The notes: generated by a model from the sequence alone, not told the origin. 64,000 nt of DNA from Fimbriimonadaceae bacterium (GCA_026129685.1 JAHCHO010000006.1:62001-126000); one strand, 5' to 3'. Shown: positions 35,690-45,583, counted from the stretch's first letter. Program-made: numbers and translations.

Positions 35690-36988
35690 ATGGCGAGGTC
35701 CCCAATGCGCCTCCTAAGCCCAGGACGCTCCGACCGGCTGGCGGCGTGCGCTTGCTTGCTGCTGGGCAGCGGCATCGCGGGAGGCCAATCGGCGATCACC
35801 GCCGACCTCGAGCTTTCGGCGGGCGCCCAAAACAACACGTTGGGCTACCCGTTCCTGCCGCCGACGCGATTCCACGATCAGAAGAGCCTGGAGGGCGAGG
35901 TCGCGTCGGTGGGCTTCTCCTGGACGAACGATTGGCCGCTGTTCTCCCTTCTCACCCAGGGCGGCGCCTCCGCCATGTTCGCCCATCAGTCGGTCAACGC
36001 GGAGGTCGGCAACGTCAGCCCGAGCGAGGGGTCCAACTGCGAGGCGTCGACCGGAGTGGTCGACCGCATCGAGGTGCTGGGCCCAAGCGGTGCCGAAGCC
36101 ACGATCCGGGTTCGGGTGGTCGCCACGTGGGACTTTCATTTCACGCGGTACAACATCGGTCGGCTCCCAGACATCTCGGCGGGGCTGAACCAGTACACCT
36201 CCCTGACACCCGGGTCGGGCGCCGGGTTCACGGCCGCGTATTCCGAGGGTGAGAACAGTCTGACGCGCCCGTGGAAGGACGCCCGCCAAGGCGAGGTTCT
36301 CTACGAGGGAACGGTCGTCGTGCCGTCCGGAGGCCACCTCAACCTCGACATGCACTACTCCGTGGTGACGACGGCCGGCCCGGGAGACGGAGTCCACTAT
36401 CGGTTCATGGGGTTGTCCGGGAGCCAACGGATGGGCCTGCGCATCGTCCCCGAGGCGAACGGCACCACGCCCTTCAGCCTGCGCGCGGATTCGGGTCACG
36501 ACTACACCCGGGCGTTCGACGACCTCTCTCGAGCCGTCCTCCGCTTCACACCAAAGCCCGGAGGGCACGCCGGTGCATCACGAGTCCCGCTGACGATCGC
36601 GCTGCAAGTGGCCGGCGGCGGACCCGATCGGACCGTGCTCGTCCCGTGGTGCACCCCGTGGACCGTGAACGAGGTGCTCGCGCCCGGCTATGGCCCGAGC
36701 GACCTGTGGATCAAGGGCGAGAACTGGCTGGCGGTGCGCGTGCGCGGGGTCAACCTGGTGGGAGGGGTCGCCACAGACTTGGGAGACCTGGCGATCCGGG
36801 CGGGCGACGTAACGAACGACAACACCGTGAACATCGCCGACTTTGTTGCCCTCCGGGCGGCCTTTGGTTCGGCCTCGACGGACCCCAACTGGAACCCGAA
36901 CGCCGACCTCAACGGGGACGGGGCCGTCGGCATTCCCGATTTCCTGCTTCTGCGGGCCAACTTCGGTCGCTCGGGCGACCCCCGCTGA
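35690..36988 (+). CDS. Secreted protein with dockerin-like C-terminal domain
   Basis: A 432-residue exported protein with a signal sequence ending near AGGQS (about residue 32). The central 300 residues are beta-rich with no family I recognise. The last 60 residues have two EF-hand-like dockerin repeats: GDVTNDNTVNIADFVALR and ADLNGDGAVGIPDFLLLR, ending NFGRSGDPR. Outside cellulosomes such domains may attach proteins to the cell surface or to each other. The frameshifted RCC1 gene at 42929-45576 carries the same kind of tail. Confidence 0.8.
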   Translation: MARSPMRLLSPGRSDRLAACACLLLGSGIAGGQSAITADLELSAGAQNNTLGYPFLPPTRFHDQKSLEGEVASVGFSWTNDWPLFSLLTQGGASAMFAHQSVNAEVGNVSPSEGSNCEASTGVVDRIEVLGPSGAEATIRVRVVATWDFHFTRYNIGRLPDISAGLNQYTSLTPGSGAGFTAAYSEGENSLTRPWKDARQGEVLYEGTVVVPSGGHLNLDMHYSVVTTAGPGDGVHYRFMGLSGSQRMGLRIVPEANGTTPFSLRADSGHDYTRAFDDLSRAVLRFTPKPGGHAGASRVPLTIALQVAGGGPDRTVLVPWCTPWTVNEVLAPGYGPSDLWIKGENWLAVRVRGVNLVGGVATDLGDLAIRAGDVTNDNTVNIADFVALRAAFGSASTDPNWNPNADLNGDGAVGIPDFLLLRANFGRSGDPR

Positions 36989-37029
36989 TCCCTTTCACCA
37001 ATCGTCCGGCGATCGCGCGGCGCGTCCGA

Positions 37030-37035
37030 TACAAT
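37030..37035 (+). promoter_or_regulatory. -10 box predicting a leaderless mRNA
   Basis: TACAAT, six bases before the ATG at 37042. The six bases between (GGAGGC) look like a Shine-Dalgarno but are too close to the start codon to be used as one. Confidence 0.55.
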
Positions 37036-37041
37036 GGAGGC

Positions 37042-37608
37042 ATGCGCACGGTCTCCTTTCTCATCGCTTCGCTCGTCGTCGTCTGCCTCGTTGGGTGCAG
37101 CGGCGGGGGCGCCACCAAAGATGAAGCCACCGCCAAGACCGAGGTGAAGGCGGGAGACGTGAACGCGAAGACCGAAACAAAGTCGGACGGCACCCAAGTG
37201 ACGACCGCCGAAACCCCCGAAGGCAAGACCACCGTCGAGCAAAAGGGCGACGAGTTCAAGATGAAGGTCGAGGGCAAAGACGGGGAGCAGACGTGGGAGG
37301 CGGGAAAAAACGCCGACCTCTCTGGCATGACGGTGCCCCTCTACCCCGGCGCCGCCCGCAAGGACGGAGGAAAAGTGACGATGGGCGACCAGACGCAGTT
37401 TGGCGTCATGCTGGAAACCGGCGACGCGGTGGACAAGGTCGCCGATTACTACAAGGCACAACTCAAGGACCCGACGGTGACGTCGACGGCTGGAACGACG
37501 GCGGTGATCGGCACGGCGAAGGGCGGCGGCCAGGCGATGATCGGCGTCACGCGCGAAGGCAACGTGACGAAGGTCAGCGTCGCCGAGACCGTCACGAAGA
37601 AGCCGTGA
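37042..37608 (+). CDS. Lipoprotein of unknown function
   Basis: A 188-residue protein with a lipoprotein signal peptide (lipobox LVGC, Cys19). A low-complexity Lys/Thr/Glu/Asp stretch (24-95) acts as a linker, and a compact C-terminal domain (about 100-188) begins MTVPLYPGAARKDGGK and contains VADYYKAQLKD. This C-terminal part resembles small domains of other lipoproteins, function unknown. Its 3' end overlaps the convergent GHMP kinase by 17 bases. Confidence 0.75.
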   Translation: MRTVSFLIASLVVVCLVGCSGGGATKDEATAKTEVKAGDVNAKTETKSDGTQVTTAETPEGKTTVEQKGDEFKMKVEGKDGEQTWEAGKNADLSGMTVPLYPGAARKDGGKVTMGDQTQFGVMLETGDAVDKVADYYKAQLKDPTVTSTAGTTAVIGTAKGGGQAMIGVTREGNVTKVSVAETVTKKP

Positions 37609-38530
37609 CGCCGGGCACGAGGGCGGGCCGAAGGAAGCGGGCATACCCCCGTCGTCGAAGGCGCGCCTCGAGGTCTTCCGGGTTTTCGGTCAACGCGATG
37701 ACGGTGCCGCCGAGCCCGGCGCCCGCCAGTTTGGCGGCAACCGCCCCTTCCGCGCGGCAGGCGGCAATGAGCGCGTCGATCGCCTCGCCCGATCCGCCGA
37801 GGGCGGCGACGAGCGCATGGTTCTCGGTCATCGCCTCCCCAAGCGCCGGCCAGTCACCGTTCTGAAGGGCGCGGGCGCCCAGTCTGCCAAGTTCGGTGAC
37901 CCGATTCATCCGATCGACGACCTCCCGATCGCCGCGCAACCAGCGCTCGCGAATCGGACCGTGGACCGACCCGCTCAGGCGCTCGACTCCGGTCGAGACG
38001 AGGAGGAAGGGCAACGAGGGCGGTTCCAGGGCGGTCACCCGGGGCGGGGGCCCAGGATGCGCGGGGTGCTTGCCGGCAAAGTCCATCGCCTGAAGTCCCC
38101 CGTGCGCGATCATTTGGGAGTCCTGGTAGCCGCCGACGATGCCCGCCTGAACGCACTCGACGTCGCGCAACTCCTCGCCGAAGGCGGTGCGGCCCTCGAC
38201 CGAGCCAAGATCGGGCGGGTTCCCGTGAACCGAGCGCAAGCAGACCAGGGTCGCGGCAAGAAGGGCGGTGGAGCCGGACAAGCCCTGGGATCGGGGGATG
38301 GCGGTCTCCCACATCACGCGAACCCCGGAGGCCGGGTAGCGCGCGGTCGCAGCGTCCCACAGAAGCCGATCCTCCGGAAGAACGTCCTCGGCGACGGGCT
38401 CGAGGCGACAGACGGCGCGGTCGGGAACCGAGCAGGAGACGACGAAACCGCCGTAGATATCGCTCGGGTTGCCGACGATGCCGCATCGGCCGGGTGCGGA
38501 GGCGGAGACGGGCGACTGGAGGCGCGGCAT
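37592..38530 (-). CDS. GHMP family kinase
   Basis: A 312-residue small-molecule kinase. The N-terminal APGRCGIVGNPSDIYGG motif, the ATP-binding IPRSQGLSGSTALLAA (about residue 78) and the C-terminal KLAGAGLGGTVIAL motif are all present. The spread best fits sugar or uronate kinases (glucuronokinase-like) or mevalonate-type kinases; the substrate is not resolvable. It lies 19 bases downstream of mnmA on the same strand and is probably co-transcribed, although a weak TAACGT box lies six bases before its ATG. Confidence 0.82.
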   Translation of the reverse strand: MPRLQSPVSASAPGRCGIVGNPSDIYGGFVVSCSVPDRAVCRLEPVAEDVLPEDRLLWDAATARYPASGVRVMWETAIPRSQGLSGSTALLAATLVCLRSVHGNPPDLGSVEGRTAFGEELRDVECVQAGIVGGYQDSQMIAHGGLQAMDFAGKHPAHPGPPPRVTALEPPSLPFLLVSTGVERLSGSVHGPIRERWLRGDREVVDRMNRVTELGRLGARALQNGDWPALGEAMTENHALVAALGGSGEAIDALIAACRAEGAVAAKLAGAGLGGTVIALTENPEDLEARLRRRGYARFLRPALVPGVTASS

Positions 38531-38549
38531 GAGCGAACGTTACCGCGCC

Positions 38550-39635
38550 TCAGCCGAGGATGGTGCCGCCCATCGCCAAAGTCTGGCCGCGATAGGCGAC
38601 CGCGATCTGGCCGGGAGTGACGGCGCTGACCGGCTCGTCGAAAACCAGACGCGCGGGGTTCTCGGGGTGCAGGGTGGCGCGACGGGCCGGCATGTTGTAG
38701 CGGATCTTGGCCTCGACGCGAATGGGTCTTTCCGGGGCGCGAAGGCCCCAGGCGACGTCCCCAACACGGACCTCGCGACGCAGAAGTTCGTCCCGCGAAC
38801 CCACCGCCACCGTGCGCCGCACGGGGTCAAGGCCGATCACGTACAGTGGCCGGCCCGTCGAAACCCCGATGCCTCGTCGTTGTCCGATGGTGAAGTCTGC
38901 GACCCCTTCGTGATGGGCGACGACCCGGCCCGTGGAGTCCACCACGTCTCCGCCCTCGAACATCTCGGGGCGACGCTTGCGAAGGAACTCGCGGTAGCCG
39001 CCGGCCTCGTTCACGAAGCAGATTTCCTGCGACTCCGGCTTCTCGGCCACCGCCAAGCCCAGGTCGCGGGCGACTTGGCGCGCTTCGTCCTTGCTCGAGA
39101 GCTCCCCGAGGGGGAACCACACCTGGGACAACTGCTCCTGATCGAGCATGTACAGCACGTAGCTCTGGTCCTTGGTCCCCGCACGAGAGCGAAGCAGGCG
39201 GAAGCGGCCCGTCGAGCGGTCGTGCCGAATGCGGGCGTAGTGGCCGGTGACAAGGCGCGCGCAACCCAGTTCGCGCATTTTGCCCAGCAACATGTCGAAC
39301 TTGATGTGCTTGTTGCACTGGACGCACGGGTTGGGCGTACGGCCCCGTTCGTACTCGGCGACGAAGTCCTCGATCACCTTGGCGCGAAACTCCTCCCGGA
39401 AGTTCAGCACGTAGTACGGGATGCCGAGCGAACGGGCCACGCGGCGCGCGTCCTCGACCGCGCCGAGCGAACAACACCCGGCGTGCCGAGGATCGGTCTG
39501 CGACTCCTGCCAGATCTGGAGGGTCACGCCGACGACGTCGTAGCCGCGCCGGACCAAGAGCCCGGCGGCGACGCTGCTGTCCACCCCGCCGGACATGGCG
39601 ACGAGAACGGGACCGTCCGCCGGGCTATGAGCCAT
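38550..39635 (-). CDS. mnmA: tRNA-specific 2-thiouridylase MnmA
   Basis: Puts sulfur on U34 of tRNAs for Lys, Glu and Gln. The 361-residue product has the PP-loop [11 protein letters not shown] near the N-terminus, the first catalytic Cys in [12 protein letters not shown] and the second in ESQEICFV, then the C-terminal beta barrels. The start overlaps the end of the VKOR-DsbA gene by 11 bases, so the two are translationally coupled. Confidence 0.96.
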   Translation of the reverse strand: MAHSPADGPVLVAMSGGVDSSVAAGLLVRRGYDVVGVTLQIWQESQTDPRHAGCCSLGAVEDARRVARSLGIPYYVLNFREEFRAKVIEDFVAEYERGRTPNPCVQCNKHIKFDMLLGKMRELGCARLVTGHYARIRHDRSTGRFRLLRSRAGTKDQSYVLYMLDQEQLSQVWFPLGELSSKDEARQVARDLGLAVAEKPESQEICFVNEAGGYREFLRKRRPEMFEGGDVVDSTGRVVAHHEGVADFTIGQRRGIGVSTGRPLYVIGLDPVRRTVAVGSRDELLRREVRVGDVAWGLRAPERPIRVEAKIRYNMPARRATLHPENPARLVFDEPVSAVTPGQIAVAYRGQTLAMGGTILG

Positions 39636-40788
39636 TCTTCAAGGCGGCGACCTTGCGGTCCACGATCTCCTTGAGGGTCAGGGGCGTCGCCGCCTCCGGC
39701 TTCTGTCCCGGCGCGAACACGAGGTAGGTGGGGGTGCTCTGGATGCCCGCCAGGTTCCCCAACTCGATGTCCCGGTAGACCAGATCAAAGGCGGCGCCCT
39801 CGGCCTGCCCGGCGATCTTGCGCGCTTCCGTCCGGTCGAGTCCGATCATCTCGACCACCTTGAGCAACCCTTCGTCCGACTTGACCTGCTCGGTCTCGGC
39901 CTGCATCACGACGTCCATGTAGTCCCAGAACTTGCCCTGTCTCCCGCACCATTCGGCGATGATCGCGGCGGGGAGGCTGAGTTCGTGCCCTTCGGTGTTG
40001 AAGAGGGGGAAGTGACGGTAGACCAGCCGCACCTTGCCGTCGCTCTTGACGGCGAGGTCCTTCGTCTCGGCGTAGTGGTCGCGGCAGTGGGGGCAGAAGA
40101 TGTCGGCGAACTCGACGATCGTCACCGGCGCGTCCGCGTTGCCCGCCACGTGCAGGCTCGTCTTGCCGTCCTCCGGCGCGGTCTGCGGGGCGATGAGCGA
40201 GAGATCGAGCTTCTCGAGAGCGGCGCTGGAAAGGCCGGTCTTGCCCGCCTTGTCGCGCATGCCGCCCGCTTCGACGCCCACCCCGCCGAGGGCGACGATG
40301 AGGAGGGCGAGGAAGGCGTAGCGGTCGAACTTCGATTCCGCCGGGACCTCGTCCGCCCCCCGAGCGTAGCGTTGCATCGCGATCGCGTAGACCACGAAGG
40401 TAAGGGACATGATCGCGGCGGAGGACAGGCACCAGGGGCACGTCGCCTTGATTTCCGTTAGGGCGACATAGGAGAGCCATAGGCTGACCAGGGTGCCGAC
40501 GCCGGAGGCGGCGAGCCCGAGGCCGCCGAGGCGGGGGCCGTTGTCGGGGCGCAAAATCCGCAACAGGGCGAGCACGGCGAAGAACGCGTACCCGGCCAGC
40601 CCGACGAAGGCGACGGGGACGCCGAACCACTTGGAGGTCGGGTGCATTGCCACCGTCTCGCAACCGTGGGAGTTGACGCCGCAGGGGACGGACGCGTTCA
40701 GCACGTGGCCGAGGCTCAGGACCCCCGCCACAAAAATCCCCGCGAACGCGAGGAGCATGAGAATACGATTGAGGAGCGTTTGGCTCAC
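39625..40788 (-). CDS. VKOR-DsbA fusion: disulfide-bond formation enzyme
   Basis: A 387-residue membrane protein that can both make and pass on disulfides. The first half has the vitamin-K-epoxide-reductase fold with four or five membrane helices: the loop pair Cys36/Cys43 and the active site CPWC at 117-120. A further membrane helix (about 157-172) leads to an extracytoplasmic DsbA-like thioredoxin domain with CPHC at 232-235 and the cis-proline segment QSTPTYLVF. The start is GTG, eight bases after a perfect TATAAT. The overlap with mnmA is curious, since their functions are unrelated. Confidence 0.92.
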   Translation of the reverse strand: MSQTLLNRILMLLAFAGIFVAGVLSLGHVLNASVPCGVNSHGCETVAMHPTSKWFGVPVAFVGLAGYAFFAVLALLRILRPDNGPRLGGLGLAASGVGTLVSLWLSYVALTEIKATCPWCLSSAAIMSLTFVVYAIAMQRYARGADEVPAESKFDRYAFLALLIVALGGVGVEAGGMRDKAGKTGLSSAALEKLDLSLIAPQTAPEDGKTSLHVAGNADAPVTIVEFADIFCPHCRDHYAETKDLAVKSDGKVRLVYRHFPLFNTEGHELSLPAAIIAEWCGRQGKFWDYMDVVMQAETEQVKSDEGLLKVVEMIGLDRTEARKIAGQAEGAAFDLVYRDIELGNLAGIQSTPTYLVFAPGQKPEAATPLTLKEIVDRKVAALKNGS

Positions 40789-40796
40789 GGCTTGTG

Positions 40797-40802
40797 ATTA
40801 TA
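40797..40802 (-). promoter_or_regulatory. Perfect TATAAT close to the start codon
   Basis: TATAAT on the minus strand, eight bases before the GTG of the VKOR-DsbA gene at 40788. It should drive the VKOR-DsbA, mnmA and GHMP kinase unit. Confidence 0.65.
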
Positions 40803-40888
40803 CGTGCCCGCGTCCGGGCCGCCTCCGTTCGAGGTGCTAAACACCGGGCCGGGGCTTCGGGTTCCCCGCTAACCGGCGGCCGATCCGA

Positions 40889-41650
40889 CTACTTCTTGCG
40901 CGCGCGCCAGACTTCCTCGGACGGCCAACGCTTGGCCCACTCCGCCTTCACGAAGAACTTGGTTTCCGAAGCCTCCGGCGGGGCCTGCAGTTCGATAAGG
41001 GCGTCGATCTCGAACCCGTTCGACCGCAGGACGCGGATCATCTCGCCGGTTGGGACGTGGAACTCGACCGAACCGTCGTCCTCCCAATCGAGGCGGCGCA
41101 GACCGAACCAGTCCCGCACCAGCCGTTCCGAGACCTCGCCGGAGTCGGGCATGCACAAGGTCTGGATCGTGCTGTTGCGGAGAAAGACCAGCCAGCCGCC
41201 CGGGCGAAGAAGGCGGGACGCCTCCGCGATCCAGCGGTCGGGATCGCACCAGAGGCTCGCCCCGTATTCGCTGATCGCGACGTCGAAGCTCGCGTCGGGG
41301 TAAGGCACCGCTTCCGCGTTGCCCTCGAGCAAGGGAAACTCCAACCCGAACTCCGCCTGGTACGCGCGCGCGTTCGCGAGCTGGGCGGGGGTCACGTCGA
41401 TGCCGACCGGGCGTGCGCCCGCGCGGGCCATCCAGGCGGAGAAGTAGGCGGTGCCGCAGCCCAGCTCGATCACGTCCTTTCCCGCAAGATCGATGCCCTC
41501 GAACGCGCGGGCCTTCGTCTCGGGCACCTCCCACACGCCCCAGGTGATCTCGGGCTGGGTCCAAGCGCGCCGACCGGGTTCGGCGAAGCCGACGCTGAAC
41601 GAGGTCCAGGCCTCACGGTTCTTGACCGCGTACTCGGGAAGGGCGTCCAT
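40889..41650 (-). CDS. Class I SAM-dependent methyltransferase
   Basis: A 253-residue methyltransferase. Motif I is DVIELGCGTAYFSAWMA (about 61-77), an acidic residue for ribose binding follows in VGIDVTPAQL, and the EASRLLRPGGWLVFLRN segment is typical of methyltransferase domain 11. The acceptor is unknown. The start at MDALPEYA is set by length and by a weak CACACT box six bases upstream; the frame is open further upstream without similarity. Confidence 0.88.
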   Translation of the reverse strand: MDALPEYAVKNREAWTSFSVGFAEPGRRAWTQPEITWGVWEVPETKARAFEGIDLAGKDVIELGCGTAYFSAWMARAGARPVGIDVTPAQLANARAYQAEFGLEFPLLEGNAEAVPYPDASFDVAISEYGASLWCDPDRWIAEASRLLRPGGWLVFLRNSTIQTLCMPDSGEVSERLVRDWFGLRRLDWEDDGSVEFHVPTGEMIRVLRSNGFEIDALIELQAPPEASETKFFVKAEWAKRWPSEEVWRARKK

Positions 41651-41698
41651 TCGGGCAGTGTGGCACGAAGCGCGAACGTCGGTCCGACAAACGGCGAC

Positions 41699-41726
41699 CG
41701 GGCGACGGACGAGGGTCCGTCGCCCG
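41699..41726 (-). terminator. Intrinsic terminator of rplJ-rplL
   Basis: A perfect 12-bp stem (CGGGCGACGGAC and its complement, four-base loop) begins 26 bases after the rplL stop. The tail is only weakly T-rich. Confidence 0.65.
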
Positions 41727-41752
41727 GCGACGAGCACGCGCCCGACGGCGAG

Positions 41753-42136
41753 TTACTTGATCTCGATCTTCGCGCCAACCTCTTCGAGCTTCGCCTTGAC
41801 GGACTCGGCGTCGGCCTTGTTGGTGCCTTCCTTGACCTTGTTGGGCGCGCCGTCCACGAGGTCCTTCGCTTCCTTGAGGCCGAGGCCCGTGAGTTCGCGG
41901 ACGACCTTGATGACCTGGAGCTTCTGCGCGCCGGCCTCGACGAGGACGACGTCGAACTCGGTCTTCTCCTCTTCGACGGGGGCTTCGGCGGCGGCGCCCG
42001 GCATCATCATGGGCATGCCCATCATCGGAGCGGCGGCGGTGACGCCGAACTTCTCCTCAAGGGCGGTTTTGAGTTCGGACAGTTCGAGCGCGGTAAGCCC
42101 GGCGATCGATTCAACGATATCGGCGATCTTCGACAT
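41753..42136 (-). CDS. rplL: 50S ribosomal protein L7/L12
   Basis: The stalk protein that recruits translation GTPases. The 127-residue product has an N-terminal dimerisation helix, an Ala/Met-rich hinge (about 35-55, with several MMGMP-type methionines) and the C-terminal domain with [13 protein letters not shown]. It follows rplJ after 47 bases. The Met-rich hinge is a little unusual but keeps the family pattern. Confidence 0.97.
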   Translation of the reverse strand: MSKIADIVESIAGLTALELSELKTALEEKFGVTAAAPMMGMPMMMPGAAAEAPVEEEKTEFDVVLVEAGAQKLQVIKVVRELTGLGLKEAKDLVDGAPNKVKEGTNKADAESVKAKLEEVGAKIEIK

Positions 42137-42183
42137 GGTGTTGGGGAATCTCCTGAGGGTTCAAATCTTGGGTCGGGGGCCGA

Positions 42184-42720
42184 TCACTCGGCCGGAGCGG
42201 TTCCTTCGTTCGCCTTGTCGGCGGCGGCGTAGATGGTCCGGATGGGTTGGGCGTAGATCGCCTCGACGGTTCCGACCAGGGCGGAGAGCGGCGCGGCGAC
42301 CGCACCGATGACCTGGGCGATAAGCTGATCCCGCGGGGGCAGCTTGGAGAGGCTCTCGACGTCCGCGCCGGTGAAGCTACGTCCGCTGAAGAAACCGCCT
42401 TTGACGACGAGCTTCTTGCTCGATTTGGCGAAATCGACCAGCGTCTTGGCGCATTCGGTTTCGTTCTTGTGAACGAAGGCGACGGCGGTGGGCCCGTGGA
42501 AGAGGTCGCTGGGCATCTTGGCGGCGTCGTCCCCCGCCGCGATGCGGAACAGCGTGTTCTTCAGCACGTGAATCTCGCCGCCTTTGTCCCGAAGCTGCGC
42601 GCGAAGGGCCTGGACCTCGTGGACTTTCAGACCGCGGTAGTCGGCAAAGACGACCCCCACGGAACCCGAGTACCACGCTTTCGCTTGCTCGATGACTTTC
42701 GCTTTTTCTGAAGTCGGCAT
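42184..42720 (-). CDS. rplJ: 50S ribosomal protein L10
   Basis: L10 anchors L7/L12 dimers to the ribosome. The 178-residue product starts MPTSEKAKVIEQ and contains VFADYRGLKVHEVQALR and VLKNTLFRIA, as in the family. The open frame continues 52 codons upstream without similarity. rplK and rplA are not upstream; instead a 180-base leader with a strong hairpin leads back to a TACAAT box, which fits L10-type autoregulation. Confidence 0.96.
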   Translation of the reverse strand: MPTSEKAKVIEQAKAWYSGSVGVVFADYRGLKVHEVQALRAQLRDKGGEIHVLKNTLFRIAAGDDAAKMPSDLFHGPTAVAFVHKNETECAKTLVDFAKSSKKLVVKGGFFSGRSFTGADVESLSKLPPRDQLIAQVIGAVAAPLSALVGTVEAIYAQPIRTIYAAADKANEGTAPAE

Positions 42721-42766
42721 TGCGGTTCTTCCGACCGCAGGCAACGAGGCGCCGACCTCGGAACGA

Positions 42767-42804
42767 CGATGGGACTCGCGCCGAAGGTCGCGCGAGTCCC
42801 ATCG
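42767..42804 (-). promoter_or_regulatory. 14-bp hairpin in the rplJ leader
   Basis: CGATGGGACTCGCG and its exact complement are separated by ten bases, 47 bases before the rplJ start. There is no T run, so it is a structural or regulatory element rather than a terminator. L10 leaders in other bacteria bind the L10-L12 complex; the match here is by position only. Confidence 0.6.
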
Positions 42805-42900
42805 CAAAGCGTTGAAACCTGTTTGTCGCGCCCCTCGGCAGGCCGATCCCGTCTGGGAACCGTTTAGGCTGGCCACCCGCTGTCTACGGAGTTGACGTTG

Positions 42901-42906
42901 ATTGTA
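42901..42906 (-). promoter_or_regulatory. -10 box of the rplJ-rplL operon
   Basis: TACAAT on the minus strand with TGACGT 19 bases upstream as a weak -35. The predicted leader to rplJ is about 175 bases. Confidence 0.5.
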
Positions 42907-42928
42907 CCAGATCCAGGGAGATGGGACG

Positions 42929-45576
42929 TCAGGTGCCGCTTCTGCCGAAGTTCTTCCGCAAGATGAGGAAGTCCTGAACGTTCACCGTTCCGCTTCGGTT
43001 GAAGTCGGCACGGACGTCCCAGTTCCATGAACCGGCCGAAGAACCAAACGCCCCCCGCAGAATCAGGAAGTCCTGGATGTTCACCGAATTGTCCCCGTTC
43101 GCGTCGCCGTTGAAGAGGTCGAACGATAGTCCGGAGATCCCCGTCGCCGTGACGTTGAACGGACCATCGGTTCGACCCAGCCACGACGGGCCCCTCGCCG
43201 TGAAGGTGTACGAACCGGGCGGCAAGATCGAAGGCGTGGCAAACTCGCCCAGAGGGTCCAACGGCAGAAGATAGGGACCATACTCCTCGCCGGACGAAGC
43301 GTTCTTCGCGACGATCGTCACGAAGATCCCGTTCGGATCGGCCACATCCTGAAGCGAGACCGAGCCGGACATCAAAGGTCCTTGGGTCGCAAGACTGTGC
43401 CAGTAGCCGGCCGCGATGGTCACGGCGCCCCGGAGTCCATGGGCTCTGACGGGCAGCAACCTCGTCGTCGCCGTCCCGTCCCCGAGTTGGTGCCCGGAGT
43501 TGGCTCCCCACCCCCAGACCGTCCCGTCACCAGCCAAGGCCAGACTGTGGTACGCGCCCGCCGCCACGGTAACGGCACCCGTCAACCCTGCGGTCTGGGT
43601 CGGGATCGCGCGATTGGTGCCCGAGCCGTCTCCCAGTTGACCTTCGCTGTTTCGGCCCCAGGCCCAGACCGTGCCGTCCGACCTCACGGCAAGGCTATGG
43701 GACACTCCCGCCGAAATCGCAATGACTTCGGCCAGCGACTGCGTCGGCACGGGAGTCGGTCGGCGGACACTGGTGCCGTCACCAAGTTGTCCGAAACCGT
43801 TGATTCCCCAGGCCGACACTGTACCGTCCTTTAGCAGGGCCAGACTGTGGGCGTAACCGGCTGCGAGGGCGGTCACATCGACGAGGCCTTGGACCTGAAC
43901 CGGGGTGGCGCGGTAGGTCTCGCCCGACCCGTCTCCAAGTTGGCCCTCTTCGTTCCAGCCCCACGCCCATACGGTGCCATCGCCCCTCAAGGCAAGGCTG
44001 TGCGACCCGCCTGCAGCGATCGCGACCACATCGGCCAGACCCTGAGTCTGCACGGGGATCAGGCTGTTCGTCGTGGTACCGTCGCCGAGCTGGCCGTAGT
44101 CGTTGGACCCCCAGGCCCAGACGGTGCCGTCCCTTTTCAGGGCCAGACTGTGCGTGCCCCCGGCCGCGATCGCGACCACGTCGATGAGGCCTTGAGTTTG
44201 CACCGGCACCTCGCCGGCGGCGATCGAGCCGTTTCCGAGTTGGCCCGCTTCGTTCCGTCCCCAAGCCCACACCGTCCCGTCGTCCCGCAGCGCGAGGCTG
44301 TGCCCGCCTCCGCCGGAAACGGCGGTCTTATCGGCAAGACCCGTGGTCAGGACGGGGGTTTCGCGATTCTGAAGCGTGCCGTCCCCAAGTTGGTAGTCGC
44401 CGTTCATGCCCCAGGCCCACGCGTAACTCGGCGGGGGTGGTCCAGCAACGGCAAGGCTGCTTACGTCACCTGCGGAAATCGAGGCAAACCTCACAGGGGT
44501 TTGGACCCGAACGGGGGTTAGCCGGTGGGTTGACGTGCCGTCTCCGAGTTGACCGAAGTTGTTCAAGCCCCACGCCCAGAACGTGCCATCGCTCCGCAAT
44601 GCGAGGCCGTGCAACTTACCGCCATCGACCTCGACCACGTTCCTCAGCGACCGAATCTTGACTGGTATACGATCTCGCACGGCCAGATAATTGTCGCCCC
44701 ACGCCGAAACGCTGCCATCGCTGTGCACGGCGAAGGAGTTGTACTCATTTGCCCGAACTTTGGCCACGCTCGCCAAATTCTGGACCTGGACGGGTAACGA
44801 TCGGTCGGTGGTCGTGCCGTCTCCGAGTTGACCGAAGATGTTCCAGCCCCACGCCCATACGGTGCCGTCGCGGCGCAGGACGAGGTTATGAAAGGTTCCC
44901 GCACTGATCGCGACCACGTCGGTCAGATTCTGGACTTGGACGGGTAGCGATCGGTCGGTGGTCGTGCCGTCTCCGAGTTGACCGTAACCGTTATAGCCCC
45001 ACGCACATACGGTGCCGTCGCTCCGCAACGCCAGACCGTGGTACCCACCCGCCGCTATCGCGACCACATTGGTCAGGTTCGCGGTCCGAACGGGCGCTAA
45101 GCGAATATCGGTCGTCCCGTCTCCGAGTTGAGCGTAGCCGTTGATACCCCACGTCCATACGGTACCGTCGCTCCGCAGAGCATGCTAAAGGAAAACCCTC
45201 TATCGACGGAAACCACGTTGGCCATCCCGGGAACCGGTCCCGGAACCAAGCGGAATCCGAAGGTGGTACCGTCGCCGAGCTGACCGCAATCGTTGGCCCC
45301 CCATGCCCAGACGGTGCCATCGCGGCGGAGTGCCAGGCTATGGCTGTCCCCCACGCGGACGGCGACCACGTCCTGCAATTCGGCCGCTTGAGCCGGCAAG
45401 CGGTATACCAAGCCGAGGCCGACCCCGAGTTGGTACCAGTAGTTGTTGCCCCACCCCCACACACGACCCGACTGCGACTCGCCACAAGCCGTCATCACAC
45501 AGCAGAACACGGCCAGGAGCAGACGGACCACACCCAGCCGTGTCCCGTGCCCCACCGTCGGCGTCTCGTTTCGCAT
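42929..45576 (-). pseudogene. RCC1-repeat lipoprotein with dockerin-like tail, frameshifted
   Basis: The intact gene would encode about 880 residues: a lipoprotein signal (ATG 45576, lipobox VMTAC), about a dozen RCC1 beta-propeller repeats of about 50 residues (SLALRSDGTVWAWG, GQLGDGT) and a dockerin-like C-terminus (GDANGDNSVNIQDFLILR and ADFNRSGTVNVQDFLILR). The frame is broken near 45183-45186: the upstream frame runs on to 45097, while the repeats continue in another frame from there. Adding one base restores SMALRSDGTVWTWG exactly, so this is a single-base loss, a recent mutation or a sequencing error. The downstream part alone is open for 712 codons. A TATAAT box lies seven bases before the ATG. 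Confidence 0.85.
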
Positions 45577-45583
45577 GCGCGCG

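Noticed and set aside
38528-38542. TAACGT six bases before the GHMP kinase ATG as another leaderless promoter
   Set aside because: The gene is 19 bases downstream of mnmA on the same strand and is more simply co-transcribed; the hexamer is a poor -10 and may be chance.
43400-45350. Regular DNA-level repeats with about 150-base period, CRISPR-like at first sight
   Set aside because: The repeats are imperfect, much too long and encode RCC1 propeller blades in frame; there are no spacers and no cas genes.
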